64,000 nucleotides of DNA from UBA5239 sp040391785. Lineage in GTDB: Bacteria > Verrucomicrobiota > Lentisphaeria > Victivallales > Victivallaceae. Location: contig JBEBXH010000004.1 in NCBI GenBank assembly GCA_040391785.1, positions 74,845 through 138,844 on the forward strand, in the 5' to 3' direction. Shown here piece by piece: positions 1 to 8,106 of this stretch (positions are counted from its first letter, which is position 1; every line of letters begins with the position of its first letter). The position numbers and the translations under genes were made by a program. The notes under the pieces were generated by a model. It was given only the letters and a program-made list of their open reading frames with translations, had not been told where the DNA came from and did not search any database.

Positions 1-1330
1 ACTCCGGCATGCCGGGCGCGCCCTTTGGCCCGTAACCGCGCAGGATGATCGCCTTGTGTTCATCCATATCAGAATTTTCATCCAGCAGATAGGTCTCGGC
101 CTCGGCCAGTGTGTCGAACACCCGCGCTTTGCCGCGGAATTTCAGGATCGACGCCGCCGAACGCTTGATCACCGCTCCCCTCGGCGCGAGGTTGCCGTGC
201 AGTATCGCGATGCCGCCGCTGGAGGAGAGTGGTTTATCGAGTGTCGCGATCACTTCGCGATTATAAGATTTATCGCGTTTTCTCAGATTTTCCTGCAAGG
301 TCTTTCCGGTCACAGTCATTACATTTGTATTGATAACGCCTTGTAACTCTTTCATTACAGCTTGAACGCCGCCGGCCTGATGGAATTCGACGCCCACCGT
401 GCCTTGTCCCGCCGGTTTCACATTGACCAGCAGCGGTGTCCGGTCGCTGATTTCCTGAAACAAGGATAAAGGCAGTTCGATCCCGGCCCGCCGCGCGATC
501 GCGGTCAGGTGAATGATTAAATTGGTTGAACCGCCCGACGCCATCAGCACCGTGATGCAGTTTTTCAGCGATTCCAGCGTTACAATATCACGTACTTTGA
601 TATCCTTTTCGATCAAGGTCATGATCTGGCGCCCGGACTCCTCGGCAAAACGCATTTTTTCCGCCGACACCGCCAGTGCCGAAGCCGAACCGGGCAGCGA
701 CAGCCCCAGCGATTCCGTGGCGCACTGCATGCTGTTCGCCGTTCCCATGATCGGACATGCGCCGACACTGCCGTAGAGGCACCCTTCCAGCCCCTGCAGC
801 TCGCATTCGCTGATTTCACCGGCCTGAAATTTTGTCCAGATTTTGAAACTATCCGTGCCGCAGGCCAGCGATTCGCCCTTATTATTACCCGGCAGCATCG
901 GGCCGCCCGGCACGAAAATCATCGGTTTGTTGGCCGAAACCGCCGCCATCAGCTGCGCCGGCACGCTTTTGTCGCACGAGCCCAGCAGCACCACGCCGTC
1001 GAACGGATGCCGCGCGATCAATTCCTCGGTGGTCATTGCCAGCAGATTGCGGTAAATCAGGCTGGAAATGTCGAAAAACACCTCGCAGATCGACAGTGTA
1101 TTCACTTCCAGCGGAAACCCGCCCGCCGCCCACACGCCGCGCTTCACCGCCTCCGCCAGTTGACGGAAATGATAATGCCCCGGATTCGTCTCCGCCCAGG
1201 TGTTGATGACCCCGACGATCGGGCGTTCCAGGTCGGCGTCGGTATACCCCATGCTTTTGATCAGCGCCCGCCGCAGCAGGCACTGCCGAGTGCCGGGTTT
1301 CAGCCATTTTTTCGATGTCAGATTTTCCAT
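1..1330 (-). CDS. IlvD/Edd-family sugar-acid (pentonate-type) dehydratase, partial at window edge
   Basis: Open reading frame that runs off the left edge; 443 codons are visible from ATG at 1330. It reads as an IlvD/EDD iron-sulfur dehydratase, which removes water from a sugar acid to give a 2-keto-3-deoxy acid. Seen: GSCDKSVPA and VGACPIMGTANSM, carrying two cluster cysteines, then GGSTNLIIH, and near the edge GYGPKGAPGMPE. The run KRGVWAAGGFPLEVNT and IYRNLLAM resemble L-arabinonate/pentonate dehydratases more than biosynthetic DHAD. Where [2Fe-2S] members have a third cysteine (NTC), this protein has NPGH, as I recall for E. coli-type IlvD. Its start lies 2 nt after the stop of the GntR gene, so the two are probably translationally coupled and the regulator probably senses the pathway. 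The substrate cannot be read from the sequence. Confidence 0.85.
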   Translation of the reverse strand, partial: MENLTSKKWLKPGTRQCLLRRALIKSMGYTDADLERPIVGVINTWAETNPGHYHFRQLAEAVKRGVWAAGGFPLEVNTLSICEVFFDISSLIYRNLLAMTTEELIARHPFDGVVLLGSCDKSVPAQLMAAVSANKPMIFVPGGPMLPGNNKGESLACGTDSFKIWTKFQAGEISECELQGLEGCLYGSVGACPIMGTANSMQCATESLGLSLPGSASALAVSAEKMRFAEESGRQIMTLIEKDIKVRDIVTLESLKNCITVLMASGGSTNLIIHLTAIARRAGIELPLSLFQEISDRTPLLVNVKPAGQGTVGVEFHQAGGVQAVMKELQGVINTNVMTVTGKTLQENLRKRDKSYNREVIATLDKPLSSSGGIAILHGNLAPRGAVIKRSAASILKFRGKARVFDTLAEAETYLLDENSDMDEHKAIILRGYGPKGAPGMPE

Positions 1331-1332
1331 GA

Positions 1333-2367
1333 TTAATCCTGCTGATTTTTGATGTCGATAAGCCGCGAAGCCAGCTTTTTCTTGATAAAATTGAAATCGG
1401 GATTTTCGATTTGCCGGATCAAGGTTTTCGCCGCTTCCTCGCCCAGCTCCGCCATCGGCGGCTCGATGGTCACCAGATCGTGCGGAATAAAAGTCGCCAC
1501 CGGCGAATAGTCGAACCCGGATATTTTGACGTCGCCAAGATCGATCCCTTTCCGCATGGCTTTGCGGATGAAATTTCCCGCGCAGTAATCATTCAGACAG
1601 ATCACCGCGTCCGGGCGTTTTTTGTCGTTGCGGAACGATCCCAGAAATGCTTCTTCGTGGCTTTCGTCATTGCAGATCATCTCCGGCTGGGGAATCAATC
1701 GTAACTTTTTCAACCCTTCAAAGAATGCGTGAGTACGCTCCGTGGCCGCCAGCGGATTGACGAAGCGGTCGCCGTACAACGCGAACTTCCGGCAACCCTC
1801 GTCATAGAAACGTTTCATGATTCCGACAATGCCGTTTTCGGTTTCGAATGCAAGCAGGTTTCCCTGAATATTTTCCGGGGTGCGAACCAGATAAACGATC
1901 GGGATTCCGCATTCCGCCAGATTCCGGTAGCCCGAAATATGCTGCATTTGCGGGTCGGTGTAAACGACAATCCCCACCGGTTTCCGCGCTATCACCGTGG
2001 AAATGATCCTCTCCTGATTGGTCGCGTCGCCGTGCAGCGGGACGATCGAGGCCAGATAGTTTGCCTTCAGCGCCAGCGAGCTGAAACTCTTGATGGTTTC
2101 GCCGAAAAAAAGCACGTCGTTGCATAAGAAAATCAGCTCCCGGGGAATAACCCGGATGCTGCCCGCGACAATGCTGCCCACTCCGTTGAGTTTCCGGATC
2201 AACCCGTTGTCCGCCAGATCCGCCAGCGCGCGGCGGATGGTGGGCTTGCTGACTGCAAATTTATCCGCCATGACTTGCTCCGGCGGCAAAACATCGCCAA
2301 TCTGCATCTGACTGATTTCCCGTTCGATTTCGCCAATGAGATTGTGATAAATATTTTTTCTGGACAT
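1333..2367 (-). CDS. GntR-type transcription regulator with LacI-like sugar-binding domain
   Basis: 344 aa. Residues about 1-70 are a GntR winged helix: QIGDVLPPEQVMADKFAVSK, then PTIRRALADLADNGLI and a KLNGVGSIV wing. The rest matches the periplasmic-binding-protein fold used by LacI/GalR regulators, with PDAVICLNDYCAGNFIRKA and DVKISGFDYSPVATFIPHDL typical of its C-terminal half. This GntR head plus LacI sensor architecture is common for carbohydrate regulators. The start is supported by AAGGA about 8 nt upstream. It is the first gene of an operon with the dehydratase at 1-1330, and a dyad covers its promoter, so autoregulation is likely. The effector is probably a sugar or sugar acid (inference). 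Confidence 0.9.
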   Translation of the reverse strand: MSRKNIYHNLIGEIEREISQMQIGDVLPPEQVMADKFAVSKPTIRRALADLADNGLIRKLNGVGSIVAGSIRVIPRELIFLCNDVLFFGETIKSFSSLALKANYLASIVPLHGDATNQERIISTVIARKPVGIVVYTDPQMQHISGYRNLAECGIPIVYLVRTPENIQGNLLAFETENGIVGIMKRFYDEGCRKFALYGDRFVNPLAATERTHAFFEGLKKLRLIPQPEMICNDESHEEAFLGSFRNDKKRPDAVICLNDYCAGNFIRKAMRKGIDLGDVKISGFDYSPVATFIPHDLVTIEPPMAELGEEAAKTLIRQIENPDFNFIKKKLASRLIDIKNQQD

Positions 2368-2378
2368 AATTTATTTCC

Positions 2379-2415
2379 TTAAGATATATTATACTCTCAT
2401 ATCTCAAGAATGCAA
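2379..2415 (-). promoter_or_regulatory. Promoter with overlapping dyad operator for the GntR gene
   Basis: On the minus strand a -35 TTGCAT (2415-2410), a 16-bp spacer and a perfect -10 TATAAT (2393-2388) precede the GntR start. A dyad TTGAGATAT-N11-ATATCTTAA (2407-2379, 8 of 9 positions symmetric) covers the -10 and continues downstream of it. Binding there would block RNA polymerase, so this is a candidate self-regulating operator. The promoter and operator calls are pattern-based. Confidence 0.5.
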
Positions 2416-2512
2416 TATCCATATGCAATTAAATTCCAATTATATTTAAGGTAGTTAAATATTACGCTTAAATATATTGATTAAATTACATAGCTTTAAT
2501 AATTAATGAAAT

Positions 2513-2632
2513 TTATTCAATAGGCCAATCAATATCTATATCAGGCAAAGCGAAATTTGTCGTCACTTCATTTCCGAACTCCTATCGCTGGAAAAGCAGA
2601 TATTGCGTTTTAATAAATAAATCGTTAGCCAT
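2513..2632 (-). pseudogene. Short ORF with strong SD and an in-frame TAG; likely gene remnant
   Basis: On the minus strand AAAAAAGGAGGTCCT is followed directly by ATG at 2632, one of the best Shine-Dalgarno sequences in the window. The frame reads MANDLFIKTQYLLFQR, then TAG at 2584-2582, then 22 more codons ending NFALPDIDIDWPIE before TAA at 2513-2515. The part after the stop still looks protein-like. It weakly recalls the (D)IGIDWP tail of dTDP-4-dehydrorhamnose 3,5-epimerases, but that is only a resemblance. It may be a truncated remnant, a 16-codon leader or small protein, or a read-through ORF. Confidence 0.35.
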
Positions 2633-2651
2633 AGGACCTCCTTTTTTAGGC

Positions 2652-2683
2652 ATTCATCATCATAATTGAATGTGATGATGAAT
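2652..2683. repeat. Perfect 11-bp inverted repeat (hairpin)
   Basis: ATTCATCATCA (2652-2662) and TGATGATGAAT (2673-2683) are exact reverse complements around a 10-nt loop. The hairpin lies just upstream, on the minus strand, of the GGAGG that leads the short ORF at 2632. No T-run follows on either strand, so it is not a standard terminator. It could be a 5' leader structure or a protein-binding dyad. Confidence 0.5.
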
Positions 2684-2968
2684 TCCAAAGGAAATCCCCT
2701 TCAAAAATTAACACTGATATTACGATTCATAACTCCATGAAATAAATCAAATTGCAACTCGACACCGTGTTTGCGTATTTTTGCCTATGAATCGGAATAA
2801 CGATGACCGCCATCCTCAAACCGACAGCAACCATAACAAACCGAAACCTCATGAATAACGACAAATAACAATCGTGCGTCATTCTTATTAACAGCATATT
2901 GCGTATTTGCTTAAAAAGAAAAATCCGAAATTCGCAAGGACAGACAGCCCTACCTTCACGACCCATTA

Positions 2969-3052
2969 TCAAATAATTTTTCCGCAAATCCTAATATAGA
3001 ATAAGGTATTCAGGGCCGGCAACAGCATCGCCGCCAAGATCGAGTTTTCCAT
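2969..3052 (-). pseudogene. N-terminal relic of a prepilin-like gene
   Basis: A 27-codon minus-strand ORF reads MENSILAAMLLPALN and then unrelated residues to TGA. The run ILAAMLLPALN is the hallmark of the hydrophobic N-terminal helix of this genome's prepilin-like proteins (compare AVLAAMLLPALNKARS in the gene at 45807). The normal KxFTLIELLVVIAI start is missing and the body after LPALN is gone. It is best read as debris of a lost paralogue. Confidence 0.5.
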
Positions 3053-3077
3053 CGCTTAAGCTGTAACTGATTTTACC

Positions 3078-3111
3078 TATTTGGTATTTACTTTTGCCGA
3101 TTTGACATTAT
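3078..3111 (+). promoter_or_regulatory. Putative AraC-regulator binding site upstream of the araC-type gene
   Basis: This 34-bp segment contains TATTTGGTATTT, TTGCCGA and TTTGACATTAT, and ends 28 nt before the AraC-family start at 3140. A close copy (6146-6179) lies upstream of the FAD oxidoreductase, with the same half-sites TTTGG(T/C)A and TGCCGA and the same TTTGA(C/G)ATTAT edge. The regulator probably binds both, controlling itself and the FAD/SDR operon. Confidence 0.5.
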
Positions 3112-3139
3112 ATTATTCTCAAACAAAAGGAATACGGAT

Positions 3140-4036
3140 ATGGGAAAAAAGAGCCTGATCGAAGAGGATTCGCCCGACCTCCGCCGACTGGAACGGCGTT
3201 TCAACTGCTACTACCTCGGTTCGAACATGTCCGACAAGCTCTCCGGAGGGTTTTACGATCAGCATTATATTCCGGAGTCCTCTCACGGCTGGAACAGTCA
3301 TGAATACTTTGCGGTTACCTATATCCTTGAGGGGCACGGTGTGTTTGCCGGTCAGGACGATGTACGGCATCATTATGAACAGGGGACGCTGGTGTTCCGG
3401 CATCCGGGACAGAAATTTTTCTTTACGAAGCATTATGCGGAAAACGGGCAATGGCTCGAGTTTTCGGCGGCGCTGCCGGCGACGCTTCACCGGGCGCTGG
3501 TCGAGTCGGGAATCATTTCTACGGATTTGTCCTATCTGGACGTCGGGATATCGCATCATATCCTCTCCGCCGCCAACCGGTACATCGACAGCCTGAGCTT
3601 TTTTAACCGTCAGGGCGGGCGCTGCATGGCTTACAGCTCTTTTCTGGAGTTGCTGGCTGCGTTTAAGCAGGCGGCTCATTACCGGACGCAACCCCGGGAA
3701 ACCGACGAGGATTTGCTGATCGAAAAAGCCCGCGAACTGCTCTCGCACGACATTCCCAACTTGAATATGCCGGAATTCGCCCGGAACCTCGGACTCGGCT
3801 ACGATAATTTCCGCAAGAAATTTCAGCGCAAAACCGGTCTGCCGCCCCACGAATATCATATTCTCTGCCGCCTCGACCGGGCGGATGCGCTGTTGCTGCA
3901 CACCCGGCTCTCGATCAAGGAAATCGCGGAGAAGCTCGGCTACAGCTCGATTTCAGGCTTTACCCGTCAGTACACCCGGTTCCGTCAGCATCCGCCCTCG
4001 CGTTTGCGCGAAACTCAGAACGGGACGATTTCCTGA
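3140..4036 (+). CDS. AraC-family transcription regulator
   Basis: 298 aa. Residues about 40-150 form a cupin-like AraC ligand-binding domain, with YILEGHGVFAGQ and GTLVFRHPGQKFF. Residues about 195-290 are the double helix-turn-helix: the first has LNMPEFARNLGLGYDNFRKKFQ and the second LSIKEIAEKLGYSSISGFTRQYTR, followed by a basic tail. AAGGA 9 nt upstream supports the start. The gene converges on the SDR gene and their 3' ends overlap by 22 nt. A shared sequence upstream of both this gene and the FAD oxidoreductase at 6059 suggests that pair is its target. Confidence 0.9.
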   Translation: MGKKSLIEEDSPDLRRLERRFNCYYLGSNMSDKLSGGFYDQHYIPESSHGWNSHEYFAVTYILEGHGVFAGQDDVRHHYEQGTLVFRHPGQKFFFTKHYAENGQWLEFSAALPATLHRALVESGIISTDLSYLDVGISHHILSAANRYIDSLSFFNRQGGRCMAYSSFLELLAAFKQAAHYRTQPRETDEDLLIEKARELLSHDIPNLNMPEFARNLGLGYDNFRKKFQRKTGLPPHEYHILCRLDRADALLLHTRLSIKEIAEKLGYSSISGFTRQYTRFRQHPPSRLRETQNGTIS

Positions 4037-4731
4037 ACCAGCGGCTGCACCATGATTTCCGGGAACGCCAAATGCTCGGGAAATTCGCAGATGCCCACGA
4101 TCAGTTGGCCCATTTCGTCCGGCTGCATGGTTTTGGGGCGGATGTCATCCGGTGCTGAACCGACCTCGGCCGCTTCGCCGAAATTGGTGTTGCCCCACGA
4201 CGGCGTGACCACCGTGACCCGGACATTGTGCGGGCGCAGTTCGGTATAAAGCGCGCGGCTCATCATGTCCAGACCGGCCTTGGCCGCTGTATACGGCGTG
4301 AACCCCGGCCAACCGTAATGCGAACAGACACTGGAAACGTTGATAATTAACCCGGATTTCTGTTTCGTCATGACCTGCGCGGCGCGGCGACAGCCAAAAA
4401 GCACGCCCAGCAGATTGGTGCTGATCGAACGCTCGATTTCCTCGTCGGTCTGCTCCGCCAGCGGTTTGATGCGTACTCCGGCGCCGGCGTTATTGATCAA
4501 TACGTCGAGCTTACCGTTGAGCTTGGTGAAAAGTTTGTCCCAGTCCGCCGGATTGCCCACGTCGCCCGCCACAGCCTCCACGCCGAGTTCGGCGGCGGCC
4601 TTGTCCAGCTTGACCTGATTACGGCCGGTGATGATGACGTCAGCGCCCTTCGCCTTCAGGGCCTTGGCGATACCGTAACCGTATCCTTCCGAGCCCCCGG
4701 TTACAACGATCTTTTTTCCTTTGCATTCCAT
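4015..4731 (-). CDS. Short-chain dehydrogenase/reductase (SDR)
   Basis: 238 aa, the usual length of a classical SDR. Seen: the Rossmann glycine motif TGGSEGYGYG (residues 11-20), NNAGAG (79-84), a catalytic serine in VSSVCSHYG (near 132) and YxxxK as YTAAK (Tyr146, Lys150). It should be a soluble NAD(P)-dependent alcohol/ketone oxidoreductase. Its AAGGAG site and first codons lie inside the end of the FAD oxidoreductase gene (31-nt overlap), so the two are one operon. The pair probably oxidises or reduces a sugar, polyol or related hydroxy compound (inference). The specific substrate is unknown. Confidence 0.9.
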   Translation of the reverse strand: MECKGKKIVVTGGSEGYGYGIAKALKAKGADVIITGRNQVKLDKAAAELGVEAVAGDVGNPADWDKLFTKLNGKLDVLINNAGAGVRIKPLAEQTDEEIERSISTNLLGVLFGCRRAAQVMTKQKSGLIINVSSVCSHYGWPGFTPYTAAKAGLDMMSRALYTELRPHNVRVTVVTPSWGNTNFGEAAEVGSAPDDIRPKTMQPDEMGQLIVGICEFPEHLAFPEIMVQPLVQEIVPF

Positions 4732-6059
4732 GATTTCAACTCCTTGTATTCTGGTTTAACTTCTCTTAACGAAATATGTTGTTCAATGGCATCGGCGGCG
4801 GCATTTCCGGCCGCTTCGCCGAGATGCATCATGGTCCGGGACAAGCGGCAGCTCGACGCCGCCAGGCTGGAAAACCCGGCCATGCGCCCCGCCAGAAGCA
4901 GATTCTCCGTACCCTGCGGCAACAACGTCCGGTACGGGATGCCGTATGGATCGGTGACCACCTTACCGGTGTGCTTCATACCGTGCCGGTCCACCATGTG
5001 GTTCGCCCGGGCGATGATGTCCGGGTGGCAATATCTGTTCATCAGGTCAAATTCCGTGAGCATGTATTCGCACTTGACTCGAAAACTTTCCCGCACGCCA
5101 ATTCGAGGGAAAATGCTTTTTAGCCGGAAATAACGAAAATCGGTCCACTCCGACTGTAAATAATGCCAGTACGCCAACACGCGGCGACGGCATTCGTCAT
5201 ATGCAGCCCGGCAATCCAGTTTGTTGAATTCCTCACCGGTCATGGTCGGCAGCATATTGCAGTTCAAATCGCCATTTGGATATTCCGTGGTCACGACCAC
5301 AGGAAATGGCCCGTTCCAGCGGCAATCGGCCGGAAGCGGCTCCACGGCTCGGGTCCCGGCCGGAGCCACCCGGAAAATCAGCGACGCGCCGTTGCTGCGC
5401 CCGGTCGCGTTCTCCGGTGCATCCGGTTCGCCGTACAGCGAATGCGGGTCTTCGCCGCGGTACAAGGTACAGCCGGCCATCTCTGCGAGTACCCCGGAAT
5501 TATCGATCCAGATTTTCGCCTCCAATACCGTGCCGTCGCTCAGTTCCACGCGGCTGATCCGCTGCCCGGTCATTTCCAGCCGGACCGCTTCCCGGCCGGT
5601 CAGAATGCGGCATTTGCCGGTTTCTTCCAGCATTTTCACCGCGCAGTCATGCCAGGCTTCCGGCTCAAAAATAACCCCCGCGTATATTTTCCCGGGATTC
5701 TGCTCACGGTCGCCATTCAAAGTATCCGCATAGGAAAGCTCCGGCTCCAGCCGCTGATCACTGCCGGGAAAAAGCCGGTCAAGCCCATGCTTGAAATAGC
5801 AGTGCCGCCGAATGCGGTAAATACCTGTAGCATTTGGAATACGGCGCATGCGTTCATAAAGCTCATAAGGCGTCCCCCCGCCATCTACACCGGGTTCCCA
5901 GCAATTGACACCGGCATTGACCGAAGTTCCGCCAAGCATGGCATCACGCTCAACCAGAACGGTATCCAAGCCACGCCGCGCCGCCGCCAAAGCAGCGGAA
6001 AATCCACCGCTTCCTCCGCCGATCACAACCACATCTGCCGGTATGCTGACCTTTTCCAT
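4701..6059 (-). CDS. FAD-dependent oxidoreductase (FAD_oxidored type)
   Basis: 452 aa when started at the second Met (6059), which has a purine-rich GGGAAAAGATCC upstream. An earlier in-frame Met at 6077 has no visible SD. Residues about 8-40 are the FAD dinucleotide fold: ADVVVIGGGSGGFSAALAAA and then a glutamate in VLVERD. GGTSVNAGVNCWEPG follows, as in the PF12831 family of flavoprotein oxidoreductases. The C-terminus has the second FAD contact, ENLLLAGRMAGFSSLA, and RTMMHLGEAAGNAAA. It has no signal peptide, so it is cytosolic. It is co-transcribed with the overlapping SDR. An AraC-type site lies 87-120 nt upstream. The substrate is unknown. Confidence 0.85.
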   Translation of the reverse strand: MEKVSIPADVVVIGGGSGGFSAALAAARRGLDTVLVERDAMLGGTSVNAGVNCWEPGVDGGGTPYELYERMRRIPNATGIYRIRRHCYFKHGLDRLFPGSDQRLEPELSYADTLNGDREQNPGKIYAGVIFEPEAWHDCAVKMLEETGKCRILTGREAVRLEMTGQRISRVELSDGTVLEAKIWIDNSGVLAEMAGCTLYRGEDPHSLYGEPDAPENATGRSNGASLIFRVAPAGTRAVEPLPADCRWNGPFPVVVTTEYPNGDLNCNMLPTMTGEEFNKLDCRAAYDECRRRVLAYWHYLQSEWTDFRYFRLKSIFPRIGVRESFRVKCEYMLTEFDLMNRYCHPDIIARANHMVDRHGMKHTGKVVTDPYGIPYRTLLPQGTENLLLAGRMAGFSSLAASSCRLSRTMMHLGEAAGNAAADAIEQHISLREVKPEYKELKSWNAKEKRSL

Positions 6060-6145
6060 ATTTGGATCTTTTCCCATTTAAGTTTACTATATTATAGGTC
6101 CGAAACTGTAATTAAACAAAGATGCATACGGGGAATGATTTGTCA

Positions 6146-6179
6146 TATTTGGCATTTGAATTGCCGAATTTGAGATTAT
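6146..6179 (-). promoter_or_regulatory. Putative AraC-regulator binding site upstream of the FAD/SDR operon
   Basis: Contains a clear dyad, TTTGGCA-N7-TGCCGAA, flanked by TTTGAGATTAT. It matches the 34-bp segment at 3078-3111 upstream of the AraC gene at most positions. It lies about 87 nt upstream of the FAD oxidoreductase start. Between it and the hydrolase stop at 6265 is a short minus-strand reading frame (about 6176-6250) ending IISAAEYMLVE, perhaps a gene remnant; I see no other gene in 6060-6264. Confidence 0.5.
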
Positions 6180-6264
6180 TCGACAAGCATGTATTCAGCG
6201 GCGGAGATGATTTCGCCATTACGGAAAAAGGCGAACTGTACCTTTCCCGGCATTGATATGGTGT

Positions 6265-8106
6265 TTATTCCTGATGGGAGACAGCGATGTGGTTTTGCCT
6301 GGCCAGTTCGACGGCGTGTGTTATGTCGCCCCATTTCAGGATGCCGGGCAGGCACATGGCCATGGTGCAGGAGTCCTGCGGCTGGTCGGTATGGTTTTTG
6401 GCGACATCGGACGGGGTGGATGGAGGGACCAGTTCCGCGAAGGAGCGCGGCGCTTTGACCATGGCGACGGCGGACACGTTTGCCGGATCGAGAATGGCGC
6501 AGAACAAGGCCGCCACGGCGCTGTCGCGCCGTCCGCTCAAGGTGAATTGTGCATTCGGGAGCCGGGCGGCGGCGAATTCGCGCACGACCCGATAATCCAT
6601 GCACCATTCGCCCAGCAACCGGCGCCCCAGCCACATCAGCGAACGCGCCAGTTGGTGCTGTTCGGCAAACCAGGCGAAACGCTCCTCGATATAACCGGTT
6701 TCGCCGCAGCCCCAGGGATCGAAGATGACGACGGAGTCCGTGGTGTTTCCGATCTCAAGTTCGGCCTTGCCGCCGGGCGCGGCGTAAATGCGGCAGGCAC
6801 TGCCCTGGCCGCGTTTGAAAAGCAGCGGCAGCATGCGGCCGCGCGAAGTTTCCAGCGTGTATTTCTCGTAACCGTTTTCCGTGCCGGCATGGTCCAGGTG
6901 ACGGATGGTTTCCGGTTCGAGGCGAAGGAGTTCCTTCAGTTCATCTACAGAGCCACAGTTGGCGGTTTTCAGCTCCGCCGCGCGGCGCGCGGTGTACTCG
7001 GGAATCGAGCAGACTCCGGGGAAGCGCTTGCCGTCCGGGAAGACCATCAGGTCCTTCTCCGGGAGCAGGGTTACAGACGGCAGTTTGACCGGCATGCCGT
7101 GTCCTTTGCCGCGCAGGAAAAAATCGAAAAATCCGATGGCCGCCGCACGGACTTCCGGCGGGTACGAATGCGGCCCGTTAAAGGCCATGGCCGAGAGATT
7201 TTCGGGCACGTCCAGCGCGGCGAAAACCTTGGCGGCTTCGGTATGGGAACGCATCATTTCCGCGACATGAAACGTGGGGTTGATGTCGTGCAGCGCATTG
7301 CAGATTTTCAGCGGGCGGGGGGCAATCAGGGCCAGCAGTGCGGATTCCTCGCAGATGTCGAGGCCGTCCACCAGCAGTTCGCAAATGCAGTTCGTGCCGC
7401 CCACGTAGGACTGGTAGCTGCCGACGCTGACCACCGGCACCGCGGCCTTGACGCGCTCGTCGAACGCGGCCAGGTACATGGTCTGGTTGCCGCCGCCGGA
7501 GCCGCCGGTGGCCCCGATTTTTTCGCCGTCCACATACGGCAGCGACAGCAGCAGGTCCACGCCGCGCATGTTGTCGATGATCTGAATTCCCATCAGCGAT
7601 TCGCCGAGGGAGAGCAACCCGCCGCCGCGCATGGCGCCGTGATACTCGAATTGGCCGTGCACGGTGGAGCGCTCGCCCGCCCCGAATGCATCATTGGAGA
7701 GCACCACGTAGCCCGATTTGGCGAATTCATGGGCGATCTGCTGGATTTTCCCGGCCAGATGCCCCTCAAAGTGGTGCCCGTGCAGATTCATGATCGCGGG
7801 AAACGGGCCCTTGCCCTCCGGCACGTAAAGCGAAGCGGTCACGTAAAAATCCGGACGGCTCTGATAACACAATTGCATGATGCTATAGCCGTCGCACTCC
7901 ACTTTGCCGCAATGACGACAGTCAAGGTCCAGTTTGTGATCGATCTGCAAGTTCAGTCTGGCGGAGAGTTTTTCCTGCAGCTCGGGGCGCTGTTTCCGCC
8001 ATGCGGCGGCATCGGCGGGCAGCTGAAGGCGGCGGAAACGCTTGGCGGCTTCGAGTTTCAGCTCCGCGATAATTTCATCGGCAAACGGTTCGGTCCAGAC
8101 GTTCAT
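6265..8106 (-). CDS. Alpha/beta hydrolase, acetyl-xylan-esterase-like, two-domain
   Basis: 613 aa. The N-terminal half (about 80-335) is an alpha/beta hydrolase of the Abhydrolase_7/acetyl xylan esterase type. It has an oxyanion loop NLHGHHF (107-113), the nucleophile elbow GATGGSGGG with Ser203, the acid region near HDINPT, and catalytic His313 in FNGPHSYP. The C-terminal half (about 340-613) reads like a second, degenerate hydrolase fold whose elbow position is GRRDSA, so it is probably not catalytic. No signal peptide is seen, so cytosolic deacylation of imported oligosaccharides is likely (inference). The start overlaps the LacI-type regulator stop by 4 nt, which shows translational coupling. 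Confidence 0.85.
   Translation of the reverse strand: MNVWTEPFADEIIAELKLEAAKRFRRLQLPADAAAWRKQRPELQEKLSARLNLQIDHKLDLDCRHCGKVECDGYSIMQLCYQSRPDFYVTASLYVPEGKGPFPAIMNLHGHHFEGHLAGKIQQIAHEFAKSGYVVLSNDAFGAGERSTVHGQFEYHGAMRGGGLLSLGESLMGIQIIDNMRGVDLLLSLPYVDGEKIGATGGSGGGNQTMYLAAFDERVKAAVPVVSVGSYQSYVGGTNCICELLVDGLDICEESALLALIAPRPLKICNALHDINPTFHVAEMMRSHTEAAKVFAALDVPENLSAMAFNGPHSYPPEVRAAAIGFFDFFLRGKGHGMPVKLPSVTLLPEKDLMVFPDGKRFPGVCSIPEYTARRAAELKTANCGSVDELKELLRLEPETIRHLDHAGTENGYEKYTLETSRGRMLPLLFKRGQGSACRIYAAPGGKAELEIGNTTDSVVIFDPWGCGETGYIEERFAWFAEQHQLARSLMWLGRRLLGEWCMDYRVVREFAAARLPNAQFTLSGRRDSAVAALFCAILDPANVSAVAMVKAPRSFAELVPPSTPSDVAKNHTDQPQDSCTMAMCLPGILKWGDITHAVELARQNHIAVSHQE

Larger units (their letters stand above)
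2416..3077. other. AT-rich gene-poor stretch with gene relics
   Basis: About 660 bases between the divergent GntR and AraC genes, clearly more AT-rich than its surroundings. I see no intact gene. It holds a short ORF with a strong ribosome binding site interrupted by a stop (2513-2632), a perfect hairpin (2652-2683) and the N-terminal relic of a prepilin-like gene (2969-3052), each listed separately. The stretch looks like a decayed insertion or deletion scar (inference). Confidence 0.5.

Noticed and set aside
2727..2987. 86-codon minus-strand ORF in the AT-rich gap
   Set aside because: No SD, no recognisable motif, composition like non-coding DNA; kept only as part of the relic region.
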